Origin: Zerene cesonia
Taxonomy: Eukaryota > Arthropoda > Insecta > Lepidoptera > Pieridae
Reading direction: 5' to 3'
Assembly (NCBI RefSeq): GCF_012273895.1
Contig: NC_052109.1
Coordinates: 2,418,001 to 2,482,000, forward strand
Length of the DNA: 64,000 nucleotides
The translations under genes were made by a program, and so were the position numbers. Positions 11,759-23,354 of the stretch are shown here, in pieces (the stretch's first letter is position 1; the number at the start of each line of letters is the position of its first letter). The notes under the pieces were generated by a model. That model worked only from the letters and a program-made list of their open reading frames with translations, did not search any database and was not told where the DNA came from.

Positions 11759-14700
11759 TAAAATATAATATAAAAATAGAAATACTTTTATTTAGTAAAC
11801 CACCACTTAAAATATAATATACTCACATCTAAAACAAAACATGAAAACAATTATAGTCTATATGAATTTTGTGTAAAATAAAGAAAAATGAGCCACAAAC
11901 AAGGCAGTCGTAATTCTTTGCAGAAAATATAACGAAAGGTAAATAAAAAGCAAAGTTTTACATAACGGAGTTGTAGACGAGTGCAGCGGCATAAATCACT
12001 GAATCACTAAATGTATGGCTGCCGATGACTGATGGGTGTCCGGTACTGTCTGTATACAAAAACTGAGCTTCTATTATGATTTTAAGCCTAGTCTATTTGG
12101 GAATTGTATTATTTTGTCCAGTACTAAAGGGACTGGTAAACACTCACAATTAGTAACTCATTGACTTCATAAAAAAGATTAAAGTTGATTGAAGATTACG
12201 GTCGAATGATTGAAGTCATCTTTAAAGCGGTGAAGGATTTTTTTTCCTTTGTTTTCACAATGTATTCCGAAATATAAAGTACGTATTACAAGTGTCGATA
12301 ATTCTGCGTTAGCGGTCTTGTGAACTAATGGTTATTCTTCAACAGATTTTCACATACATATAGATACTTTTCGATGACTGTAATTAGTTGTTTTTTTACT
12401 TTGTAAGCAAAAATTATGAGGACATTATTTTATAGTGGAGTAGGTTTTAGAGTATGAAGAAGATTTTTGACTTAATTTTGGTGTCAAGTGGACCGGTATT
12501 TTATCAGATGAGTGAGAGATATTTTTGATAAGTAATTCAAGCTAAAACATTCGCGAAAAAGCCATTCCAACTGTCTTACGCTGATGCGGTCTTCGCCCAA
12601 TATAGTCTACATAGTTCGTTCTCATTTGACATAAGTAACCTTTATCGGTGCTTGCTGCCCAGACCCACAGCAAAACTTTTCCAATTACGGAGTCTGTCAA
12701 GTGACCTCCCCCCGTCCCGTGCCCGCAGGCTCTGCCCCGCCCCGCGCTCGCCGCACAAAGAACTTTTAATTGCTTGCCTTCGTTTTAGCAATCAACGAGA
12801 GTAAGCACTATTTAGATTGGCTTATTCATTACATTGTGGTTAAATAACTATTTTGTTGCGATTAATTGTGTGTCTTGAGACAATTTGTTTAGGTAGTTGG
12901 TAGCGTGCGTCGATTTAAAAAGAGCCGGGGAACAGCGAACGTGCTGAACGGGGAACGTTAAATTATTTGTGTGCGATTTTGAATTATTCAGAAAATAGAT
13001 TAACACAAAGTTTCCATGATATTGCAGAGTTATATGATTTCAATCAGATTTTTATACTGTTTTAATCGATAATTAATCTAATCGAATAAAATATTCGAAT
13101 CCATTGGGATAAACCAAAAATTTATTTTGCTTTGAGTATAAGTTTTATTTGCGTTCTATTAAATAGAAGAACGAATCTATCCTTATCGATCGTACACATA
13201 TGTAACAGCAAATACACTCATTCTACGTTATTAAATATTTCTTAAATCAAATCAACTACGAACACAAAAGAGCACGTACGATACAACTCGTCGAAAATTC
13301 GCTAACAAAATTTGAATTTTCAGCCACCCTCATTAAACTAAGGTCCGAAACTAGCAAATTAATTATAAAATACGTCAAAACAACACACGAAGTTCCCCAC
13401 CCATCTGAGACAAAGGCAACCCTTAATTTCGACCCTTCATCGATCTTAAGGGTGACTTGGGCCCAGGGGGAAGAAAATCGCGGGGTGGCAAAGATTAGAA
13501 GGGGTTAGTGTATGTCATGTTCAGTTGAAATTTCGGATATTCCAGTTACCCTCATTAAGGCGTGAATGGCGCTTGGAATTTTGCGCTGATACATAAGGAA
13601 CGTGTACATTATATATAGGATACGCGTTTGAATTCAAGAATTTAGAACAATAGTTAAATCGTACAAATCATTTTGTAAGTGCGTGTACATATAGTCATTG
13701 CTGTATAAACTTTATGGTTTTAAATTCAGAGTATTCATGTGATCTAGGGCTTTTGTAGTTAGGTAATTGGTAATTCAGATTACCTTTACGGGGAAGAATA
13801 GTATATAATAATATATTTCTCTAGTTTAACGGACGTTTCCAAAAAAGGAGGTTCTCAGTTCGTCTGTTTCTTTTTTAGTTTTGTTAGTTGAATAGTCTGT
13901 GGGTTCCCAATCGCTTCTTATTGTGTTTAATAGGAAATAGTTGTCATTGGGTCCTATTTTACAATCTAGTCCCTCTCCAGGGACTTCAATGGCCTTTTGT
14001 ATAAAAGAATTTTAAACTTTACGATTCAGATATTTGCCGTATAATAAGTTCGTACAATAAACAATATTGAAACGCGAAGAACAAACACACCAATATCTAT
14101 GATGAATATGTTTGTGAGACGGTTACAATTGCGGTCCACATTCCGCAATATATTATAACACCTATTCGTCTTTTTATTTACCGGGCTGTTTGTCGACGAA
14201 AATGAACAATTATATGAAACAAATTAAAAGGAACATGTACTGCTACATAATATTATATTTAATATCTCATTAATTTAGTAATGTTGCTACTTATTAATAC
14301 CTAGATATTATTTCTTGTTTATAAATATTTGATAAACAACACCAATTTTATTTGTTCTATTGTTTTATTTCAGTTACATAATGTACATAGCTATACATTA
14401 TTAACGTTAACAAAACGTTAATTAAACATATCTAAAACTTATCATATATTAAGCGTCTCATTCCTTTAATATCTACTAACGAAATTGTAAAGCCAGTCAC
14501 GAATACAGTACGTATGAAAATTGTCCAATATACACGACTTGTCTTAGTGTGGGTGGGTCGGGTTTTATTAGAGGGGGCCTGCGGTGAGGGGTCGCACTTC
14601 TTATGGCATTGAGAGGGCTGCCATTTTGCCCAACGATTAGTTTTACGCTTGGCCTCTACTTTCGTACAAATTTTGGGTTTGATATCACGTGTGTTATACA

Positions 14701-17700
14701 ACTGTTTTTTTATTGATGTCTTTCTTGACCAAGAAATATTACGTAGTATACAGATGTAGAATTAATACTTAAAATGTAGAATACATATAAGTTTCAACGA
14801 GTTTAATTTTATTTTTACGATTTAAAATGTTAATAAGATGAATTCGTGTGAGCATGTACCAATTTTATATAAAAACCATTGTGCATTGCTAAATTAAAAA
14901 AAAAAGGAAAAATCGGCAACCCTATCTCACATCTAGCGTAAACAAAATTCCTCCCCATTCGGACAAGAAATTACATACTTTAATCTTATCGCCGGAGTAA
15001 AATAGAATATTAAATCGGCCTGTCGCCGGCGTCCGTACTAAAACTGCCGACATATTCGATTTGACGGGACGAGAGCACATTTCTTCTTAATTACACCGTC
15101 TAATGTTGGTATTTAAGATACTTTTCATGCATAATATGTAATCCTATGTGTTCGGATTTTCCAACATTTTTATTAGTAGGTACTTTGGATCTATTTGCTG
15201 TGTTAAAAGTAGATATAGTACGTTTCATGATGGCCTTATTCATGCCATTTCTTTTTGATGTATGTAGATTTTAATGTATTTTTGTACAATAACAGTTGAT
15301 GAGTGATCTGTTGGTTTTCATCAAATTAGACGCATAAGTTAAAGTACTTGTTTGCTCAACATGACGATTTATTGATATTTCAGAAAATATGAAGCATAAT
15401 ATAAAATGAATAACGAGTAATTATATATATAGCACAAAAAAATAACGTACACATAAATCAGATAAGAATAAATTTACTTACATACAGTGTATCACACTAA
15501 ATTACTAGACTGTCAATAATAATGTAAAGATATAAAAGCTCTAAACTCAAACAAACTGTTGACACAAAATACTGGGGCATACATGGCTACTATTTATTCT
15601 ACAAATTACCTTATTACCTACGTTCACGAATAATTTTAGCGCGAACATTAGACAAACAAAGCAAAGCTCTAGAGGTCCGATCCGTATCTTTGAGGGTCGA
15701 CATTCACAAATATCTAAGTGGGGTACCTCCTTATCCCTCCACAGTCCGCACTATACCCCCTCCCGTCCACTAAGCATTGCTCTGCGAAATTAGAAAATTT
15801 GCCAGCGTACGTCCCTTTCTATTCGTCAGTTCGTTACTAAGATAATTCTCATCTTGCGCGTACTGTTGTAATCTCATTAAATTTAATTGTGTTACGAGTT
15901 TTTGAGCTTTACTTATATAATTGGTGTACTCTTGAGTGATGGCTGTAAAACATTGTATTGTATGCTTATCGATGTGTATTTTGGAGCTCGTTTTGATCAA
16001 TATGTTTTATAATGAGTGTTATGAAAACACATCGTACCTACCTACTGTAGATAATTGTTACACAAAAAATCGATATTCAAAGCGATTGTCTATAATAGTT
16101 TTATGAGGTTAAAAGTATAAAGGATCGTTTCATGATAACCTGTCTAGCCACGAACCATTTAACATTCAAATAGAGCGATCATCATTCCCTTGCTAAAACG
16201 CATGAATAATAAAAATGGCGGCTCTAACAATGACGTTCGAATATTTGAAATTAGAATCTCCATTAAGAAACGTTCAAAAGTAGCCAAAAAAATCGATAAG
16301 TCAAAAATATTCAATTAAGTGCGAACATTAATATTCTAGCATCGCGGTCGTGAAGTACCGGGGGATAGTGCGGCTCCCACCCACAAGGGGGTGGAAAATG
16401 ATGGCCGAAATCCACGTTTTTAGGCCTATCAAGCTTTTTAGTATGGCGAACACGTACGTTATGTTGAAAATGCGTTTATTTATTAACTTTACATGTATTA
16501 GTTCATTAGGTGCTGTTATATACGGATTACTTCAGCGTATGTTTTATTGAACGATTTGTGTAAAAATTTGAACGCAGTAAATTTTGTAGTGGCCTGAATT
16601 AACTATATTTTAATGTTTCATTATTCAACAATTTGGTTGTAATAAAACTTTTTATACATAGCATATATTTTTTAGGAATGCATTTGAACGTTTAAAATTA
16701 TCTATTTAAGGTTTGATGACTGAAAATTTCAAGAGTGGAAAAGCATGTACGTCATAATGTTATGATCCAATTTGCTTTTCTTGTTCAAACAGAACTGAGA
16801 ATGGAGAATATGCCCAAATACAATATACGTTAGTGCGTAACGATTTACTGATACCGAAAACAGACATAGAAAACATCAAAGTATAAGTGAATCCATCGGA
16901 AACTGTTCAACACACGCACGCTGACGCGCCACTATTAATCATAGAAAATGACGTAGGCTATTGTGTGACTCTGGCTCAAAATTGTGAAAACCTACCCGTA
17001 CGAGGCGAACTAATAACGTGCTCCGCTCACACTTCGGAAAATACCCAGAGGGGGGTACCGTGCGCACAAAAGAACAAAAAAACTTATTATTTTTTGATTT
17101 GTATAATTGTTATCTATTTGTACAACTGCTGTCGAACGGTATTTGATATCGGGGACGACGTAAGACATGACGAGCTAACGTAACTTCTTGTATTTTTATA
17201 GTTTTGTGAAGTGTTCGTTTAAATTTAATCAAGTAGTAGGTTCTGTAGTAGCACTTATGTTGGTATCATGCTGGATATGATTGTCGTTTCAAATAACATT
17301 GAAGAGGGAAATAGATAGATGCTTATTTCTTTGCTTTGTTTATTTTCATTGCCACAGGAGGAATGAAAAATTCTGTAAATCTCTCTGAAACTCTTCGTCG
17401 GTTGTTTTATTAAAATGTGAGCGAGAGTTTTGTGAAAGTTTATACAATAGCTAATTATGTAACATTTGCTTACATTGATTCGTATACATAACCTCATATT
17501 CTCTTTGACATTATTGGAATGCAAAATTCACTGAAATGTTTATCATGTCAAATATTTTGAAAATATCTTACTAAGCTCTTATTATTGTTTTTTTTTTGTA
17601 GCAAACTGTAAATTCCTTCAATACGGTAGCAACATCTTTTACTAAACATCCCTCTACCAATGTGACAAGGGTTGACAAGATCAGATTTCTATGTAATATG

Positions 17701-19270
17701 ATAACACAGACGAAATAAAAAAAAAAAAACAAAAAGTATTCTTTTTCCGACTCTACGTTATACAGCTTGACGATGATGCCGTGCCGGAGTGTGCGTGCAC
17801 TCACCGCTGTGTGTGTATGCGTGACGTTTGCGACCGACGTGATATATTGAGAACTGCGCCAAAAATCGCAATAGTTTATGTAACGTTTCGTTTTGTTTCA
17901 TACGCATGTTGGTTGCGGTTTTGATTTGTTATACCATAATGCCTTTGTTGCGTGTTCTAGAACAATCTAGAATATTTGCATATCTTGAATGACGTACCTG
18001 CTCATGCATATAATCCATAATACATAAATATATTTTGTTCCATTGTATAATAAAGAAGCTGTGGTTTATTATCAAGATTTATTTAAATTTATTTACCTAA
18101 CATAACTTCCATCCTTCCTTCCTTCCTTTCTTTGACAACGTGATATGTTTATTTTATTTACATCACATGTCCTAGTCTACAACCAATTAGACTTTGATTG
18201 GAAGAAATATTCTTAAGCTGTCAATTGATTTTAAAAACAAACTGATTTTACTGGTCATCATCTTCGTGTTTGTATTAAAAAAAGACTTCGTCAAATATAA
18301 AGTTTACCTAGCAATGTTCCAAGAATATCTACGAAATTTATGCCTAAACAAGCTTCAATGGACAACATCATAATTTACCTACCTAATATTCTAGTACGGA
18401 TGCCTCAAGCAAATGGGACAATGCAGCCAATTAATTAGCAACGAAAATCTGGCCATTTTACTTTCATGTACCACTCCGATGAATAGCGGACAGACAATAG
18501 AATTGGTAGTACGAGGAACAAGCTAAATATAACATCATATCACATCTGATCTACAGGAACTGCAACGTCAATTCGTCTAAGGATTTTCTATTTATATTGT
18601 TTTTTAAATAGAAATATATGTCGAGATAGGTATCACACTCCATTTGTTCGGCGGTATGCAATCAGCGATCAATTAGACACAAGCTGCGTCAACAATTAGA
18701 TACATATGAAAGCATGCCATCCGCAAATAATGCTTTGTGTATTTAAGCTATATCCAACAAAATAAATACAACGAATTCGTGCATTCGTTCCACTTCGCCT
18801 CCGATCTCATTTGCGGTTCTCAGAGGAGGAATACAATGCCTATGTAGCTATATTTCTGAATTTTATGCCTACGTGCACGACCAGTGTTATTTGATCCGTC
18901 ACTGTGAAAAGAGTGATGTCATTTCGGGTGTGGTTTAGACTTTTGCGGGAGAATTGAGGGCTCATGTTGTTTTGGGCGACGCACGTGTGTGAGTATAGTT
19001 GGATAGTGTAGGGGGAGACTCCCTCGTCGCGTCATCGTTGACTATTGCGCTTGTGTTAGAGAATGCACATTTAAAATGCCCTCCCCATGACGATCACAGA
19101 GCCGCCATTTTAGTTCTTTTTTACGTAATGATTTTTTGGCAAAATATGTTAGCTTTTTAGATGTACTAAACGTTACTTGCTTTTTACGGGATTCAATCAG
19201 ATTTAATGCGCAAAGCTAGGGTAGGTACAGCTTTGAAAGGTAAAGCACCTTTTTTCCATTTAAAGAATTA
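11759..19270. other. Non-coding region with several regulatory-looking islands
   Basis: Islands of higher GC and apparent single-copy sequence lie at about 12650-12770, 13380-13520, 13850-13990, 14530-14660, 15650-15790, 16330-16420 and 18880-19110. Between them the DNA is AT-rich. The short open frames here (for example 16887-17183) lack protein character. Confidence 0.45.
18107..18130. repeat. (CTTC)n microsatellite
   Basis: About five CCTT units, then CTTT variants. Confidence 0.85.
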
Positions 19271-19472
19271 CTAGTTGCGCCCTGTGGTTTCACGCGCGTA
19301 AGTCCTTATCCCGTAGGAATATTTGGGGTAAAAGTTGCCTATATGTTATTCCAGTTGTCAAGCTGTCTACGTAGCAAATTTCATTGCAATCGGTTCAGTA
19401 GCTTTTGCGTGAAAGAGCAAAAAACACACACACACATCCTTACAAACTTTCGCATTTATAATATTAGTAGGA
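19271..19472 (-). mobile_element. Lep1-type Helitron-like element
   Basis: + strand CTAGTTGCGCCCTGTGGTTT to ATAATATTAGTAGGA, flanked by A and T. This is a full-length copy in reverse orientation. Confidence 0.75.
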
Positions 19473-20046
19473 TAGTAGGATAGGATAGCAGGATTTTTGG
19501 GACCTAACATAGACAAAAGAAAGAGAAATCATCGAAGATTTGTCAAGTCAATATGTTTCGATCGTCCGATCGCATAGCTATGTGCATAAGTAGGTTATTT
19601 GATAAAATAAATTAATATGATTTTAATATTAAAGGCTGAATAGTTTGATTGGTTGCGTGAACGCCCTTTTCTCTGTTTTGGAAAGCCCAATAAAAACAAA
19701 TATGATGATTTGAGAAACAAATGTCTTGAACCACAATCAGTACCATTTACCTACAACATTCGTCCGTCAACTTAAAACAAGATCCTTGACTGCATAGTTA
19801 ACGTAACATAAAAACATTATGTATTTACGATAAAAAAAAACAAAATAAATGCAAGCAACCTACATGTATATTTGTATTGATATTTTATTAAATTAAAATT
19901 AGAATGCTGATCCGTACTAATACTTTATTAAAAGGCGATGCAACACAAGCCTGATATCTATAAATTTTCTTCATATAAGTTTTTAATCAGTCTTCGCGTA
20001 ATACTAAGACGTTTTTCACATTTATTAAGGGTTTTTACTTTCCAAA

Positions 20047-20105
20047 CTAGCTTACCGCCCGCGGCTTCACCCGTGTGGCCAAAAAAATCCCAAACATTCT
20101 ATTTA
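20047..20105 (-). mobile_element. Helitron-like terminal fragment
   Basis: CTAGCTTACCGCCCGCGGCT, then TTCACCCGTGTGGCC. Only the terminal part remains. Confidence 0.4.
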
Positions 20106-20958
20106 TATGTTTTAATTAATGTTGGCAGACATCTTGTTAAAATTTTACACTCATAGAAAAGGAATGAACAACCTCACATAAAAGCATGCAACCTTTGATT
20201 ATTATGACCTTTAGTATTGGACTACTCGCTAGGTAACAATTCTGATAAAAAACTTACACTAAACCGACCTATCTAAAATCGTTAATTCGTTCAGTCTTGC
20301 TCACGCATAGTTATCAAGAAAGTTTACTTCAGATATAAAAACTTAATTTAAATGTATCATTCTTTATTTAAAGGCAACACAATTGTTGTTAGTGTTTTTC
20401 TTGTAAGTATGGTAGAATGTTATATAAATGTCATATTCCAAATTGTATATAAATACCCAAAATACAGGTTAAGACAAAAAATATTCAACCAATTTTTGTA
20501 AGTTATTTTGAAAGGAATCATAGAAATGAAACCTTTATGCTTTGTAGCAGCAAATTAATGAAAATTTAGGTATTAACGGTAAGTAAATAATAATCTCACC
20601 TTAATATATCGCACATAATCACTATATAAAAATTCCGAAATAATATACAGTTTTGTTTCTATAACATAAGAAAATTAAACACAAATCACTTGTCTTCTTA
20701 TCACATTGCAAAACAACTGTTTATCCAAAAACAATTTTTTATCCCACAACCAACGACAGCTCCTTGAGGAATAAATATCTTGAGGGCAACGGTCACATCT
20801 GATTCTCACATAAATTTATTGTTATTTGCATAAATGAGATCAAGGGGTCAGTGAACCGGTTCTATGATTTGTCTATTTGATCTTCAACACTTCACCTTCA
20901 AGCCCTTTTGATGGACATCTTGACCAATATGTTAGCTATATGTATTTATTATACAATA

Positions 20959-21160
20959 TTAGCTTTTTCCCGCGGCTTCGCACCGGCATGCGTTAAATTC
21001 GGAATAGTTTAATATATGTTATTATACATATATACCTTCCTCTTGAGTCAGTCCATATATTAAAGAAACCCCATTAAAATCCGTTGTGTTGTTTTAAATA
21101 TTCAAGCATCCATAGGATATAGGAACATAGAAAGTGACTTCGTTTAATACTATGTAGTGA
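20959..21160 (-). mobile_element. Helitron-like element, same subfamily as 6506
   Basis: TTAGCTTTTTCCCGCGGCTT at one end and TACTATGTAGTGA at the other. The terminal CTAG has mutated. It lies about 600 bp upstream of the gap that hides the silk gene 5' end. Confidence 0.65.
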
Positions 21161-21746
21161 TACAGATGCTTCTGTCTGTAATGATTTTCTACAAAAATTA
21201 AATTATTATTTTCGTTGTAACATTACGTAAAATAGGTATTTTATTCTCTGGATCATATAGCATAATTTAACATGAATATCTTCTATATATAAGCGTATTT
21301 TTTGATTTTTAAACAAAATCGTACAACGCGACAGGAGGGGTTGACAAAGTTTAGTCGTGGCGCACATGCTAGGCCAGCTGTAGTTATTACGATGGTATTA
21401 CACCGATTAATTACCTTGTCATGCGTTCTCCTTTTTACCCGACTGTGTAAGAAAGAAACGTGATGTTTTTCTTCACGGTGTATTGAACTACATTCCTAAG
21501 AATTTGGTGTAAGAGTAGATAATTTTTAAATGTGATTAAGTACGTAACATACTATATAAATTATATTTTAATATTGGTTTCTGGAATAGGAAATGCTTAT
21601 AAATGAAGCGCTATCGAATGAAAGATAGTATAAAAAAAAATTCCATTAGTTTTCTTAAGATCGTTGACATGCTTTTGACGTGACAACGTCTTAAATTAGG
21701 TTGCGGCTCGGAGTCACTCATGAAAAAGTGTAACGCCCGGTAACGT
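21161..21746. other. Upstream flank of the silk gene
   Basis: No signal-peptide exon is visible. TATA-like strings occur at about 21274 and 21553 but are not followed by a usable ATG. The real promoter is probably in the adjacent gap. Confidence 0.4.
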
Positions 21747-22746
21747 NNNNNNNNNNNNNNNNNNNNNNNNNNNNNNNNNNNNNNNNNNNNNNNNNNNNNN
21801 NNNNNNNNNNNNNNNNNNNNNNNNNNNNNNNNNNNNNNNNNNNNNNNNNNNNNNNNNNNNNNNNNNNNNNNNNNNNNNNNNNNNNNNNNNNNNNNNNNNN
21901 NNNNNNNNNNNNNNNNNNNNNNNNNNNNNNNNNNNNNNNNNNNNNNNNNNNNNNNNNNNNNNNNNNNNNNNNNNNNNNNNNNNNNNNNNNNNNNNNNNNN
22001 NNNNNNNNNNNNNNNNNNNNNNNNNNNNNNNNNNNNNNNNNNNNNNNNNNNNNNNNNNNNNNNNNNNNNNNNNNNNNNNNNNNNNNNNNNNNNNNNNNNN
22101 NNNNNNNNNNNNNNNNNNNNNNNNNNNNNNNNNNNNNNNNNNNNNNNNNNNNNNNNNNNNNNNNNNNNNNNNNNNNNNNNNNNNNNNNNNNNNNNNNNNN
22201 NNNNNNNNNNNNNNNNNNNNNNNNNNNNNNNNNNNNNNNNNNNNNNNNNNNNNNNNNNNNNNNNNNNNNNNNNNNNNNNNNNNNNNNNNNNNNNNNNNNN
22301 NNNNNNNNNNNNNNNNNNNNNNNNNNNNNNNNNNNNNNNNNNNNNNNNNNNNNNNNNNNNNNNNNNNNNNNNNNNNNNNNNNNNNNNNNNNNNNNNNNNN
22401 NNNNNNNNNNNNNNNNNNNNNNNNNNNNNNNNNNNNNNNNNNNNNNNNNNNNNNNNNNNNNNNNNNNNNNNNNNNNNNNNNNNNNNNNNNNNNNNNNNNN
22501 NNNNNNNNNNNNNNNNNNNNNNNNNNNNNNNNNNNNNNNNNNNNNNNNNNNNNNNNNNNNNNNNNNNNNNNNNNNNNNNNNNNNNNNNNNNNNNNNNNNN
22601 NNNNNNNNNNNNNNNNNNNNNNNNNNNNNNNNNNNNNNNNNNNNNNNNNNNNNNNNNNNNNNNNNNNNNNNNNNNNNNNNNNNNNNNNNNNNNNNNNNNN
22701 NNNNNNNNNNNNNNNNNNNNNNNNNNNNNNNNNNNNNNNNNNNNNN
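21747..22746. other. Assembly gap, exactly 1000 N
   Basis: The round length marks a gap of unknown size. The right edge is inside silk repeats and the left edge is AT-rich non-coding DNA. The gap should therefore contain the promoter, signal-peptide exon, intron and the start of the array. Confidence 0.95.
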
Positions 22747-23354
22747 GGACAACAAGGACAAGGTGCCAGCTCTGCAGCTGCTGCAGCTGCCACAACAAGC
22801 GGTTCTGGAAACGATGGTGAAATCGTTATTTTAAATAACAACAATGGAGGCTTTGGTGTTGGACCTAACAGTTTATACGGTTCTAACGGACTCGGCAGCC
22901 TTTACGGACAACAAGGTCAAGGTGCCAGCTCAGCATCTGCTTCAGCTGCCGCCGCAAGTGGATCCGGAAACAATGGTGAAACCATCATTTTAANNNNNNN
23001 NNNAGCGCTGCATCTGTTGGAGCTGCCGCCGCAAGTGGATCTGGAAACGATGTTGAAACCATCATTTTCAATAACAACAATGGAGGCTATGGTGCTGGAT
23101 CTAACGGTTTATACGGTACAAACGGACTCAACGGCCTTTACGGACAACAAGGACTAGGCGCCAGCTCTGCAGCTGCTTCAGCTTCCGCCACAAGTGGTTC
23201 CGGAAACGATGGTGAAACCATTATTTTAAATAACAACAATGGAGGCTTTGGTGCTGCATCTAACGGCTTATATGGTTCAAGCGGAATCAACGGTCTAAAT
23301 GGACAACAGGCACAAGGTGCCAGCTCAGTAGCTGCTGCAGCTGCCGCCGCTGCC
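22747..23354 (+). repeat. 159-bp (53-residue) coding tandem repeat of the silk gene
   Basis: The block GG(Y/F)G starts at 22846, 23082 and 23241. The last two are exactly 159 bp apart. Each unit has about 26 residues of Gly/Leu/Tyr/Asn/Gln-rich sequence ending GLYGQQGQG, then about 18 Ala/Ser-rich residues ending SGSGND, then a linker GETIILNNNN. Units differ by point changes, for example EIVIL or ETIIF in the linker and ATTS or ASAT in the Ala run. A partial unit opens the array at 22747. Confidence 0.85.

Noticed and set aside
16887..17183. 98-codon + strand frame with a hydrophobic segment
   Set aside because: It needs a non-ATG start, the composition changes abruptly, and no splice context or family was recognised.
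20352..20402. Short ATG frame MYHSLFKGNTIVVSVFL before a GTAAGT donor, with TATAAAA just upstream
   Set aside because: The TATA box is only 18 bases before the ATG, so a normal start site would fall after the ATG. The peptide is not a convincing fibroin signal peptide.
21611..22844. Long minus-strand open frames across the first 1000-N gap
   Set aside because: They exist only because N codons are not stops. The real sequence at both ends is the antisense of the silk repeats or AT-rich flank.
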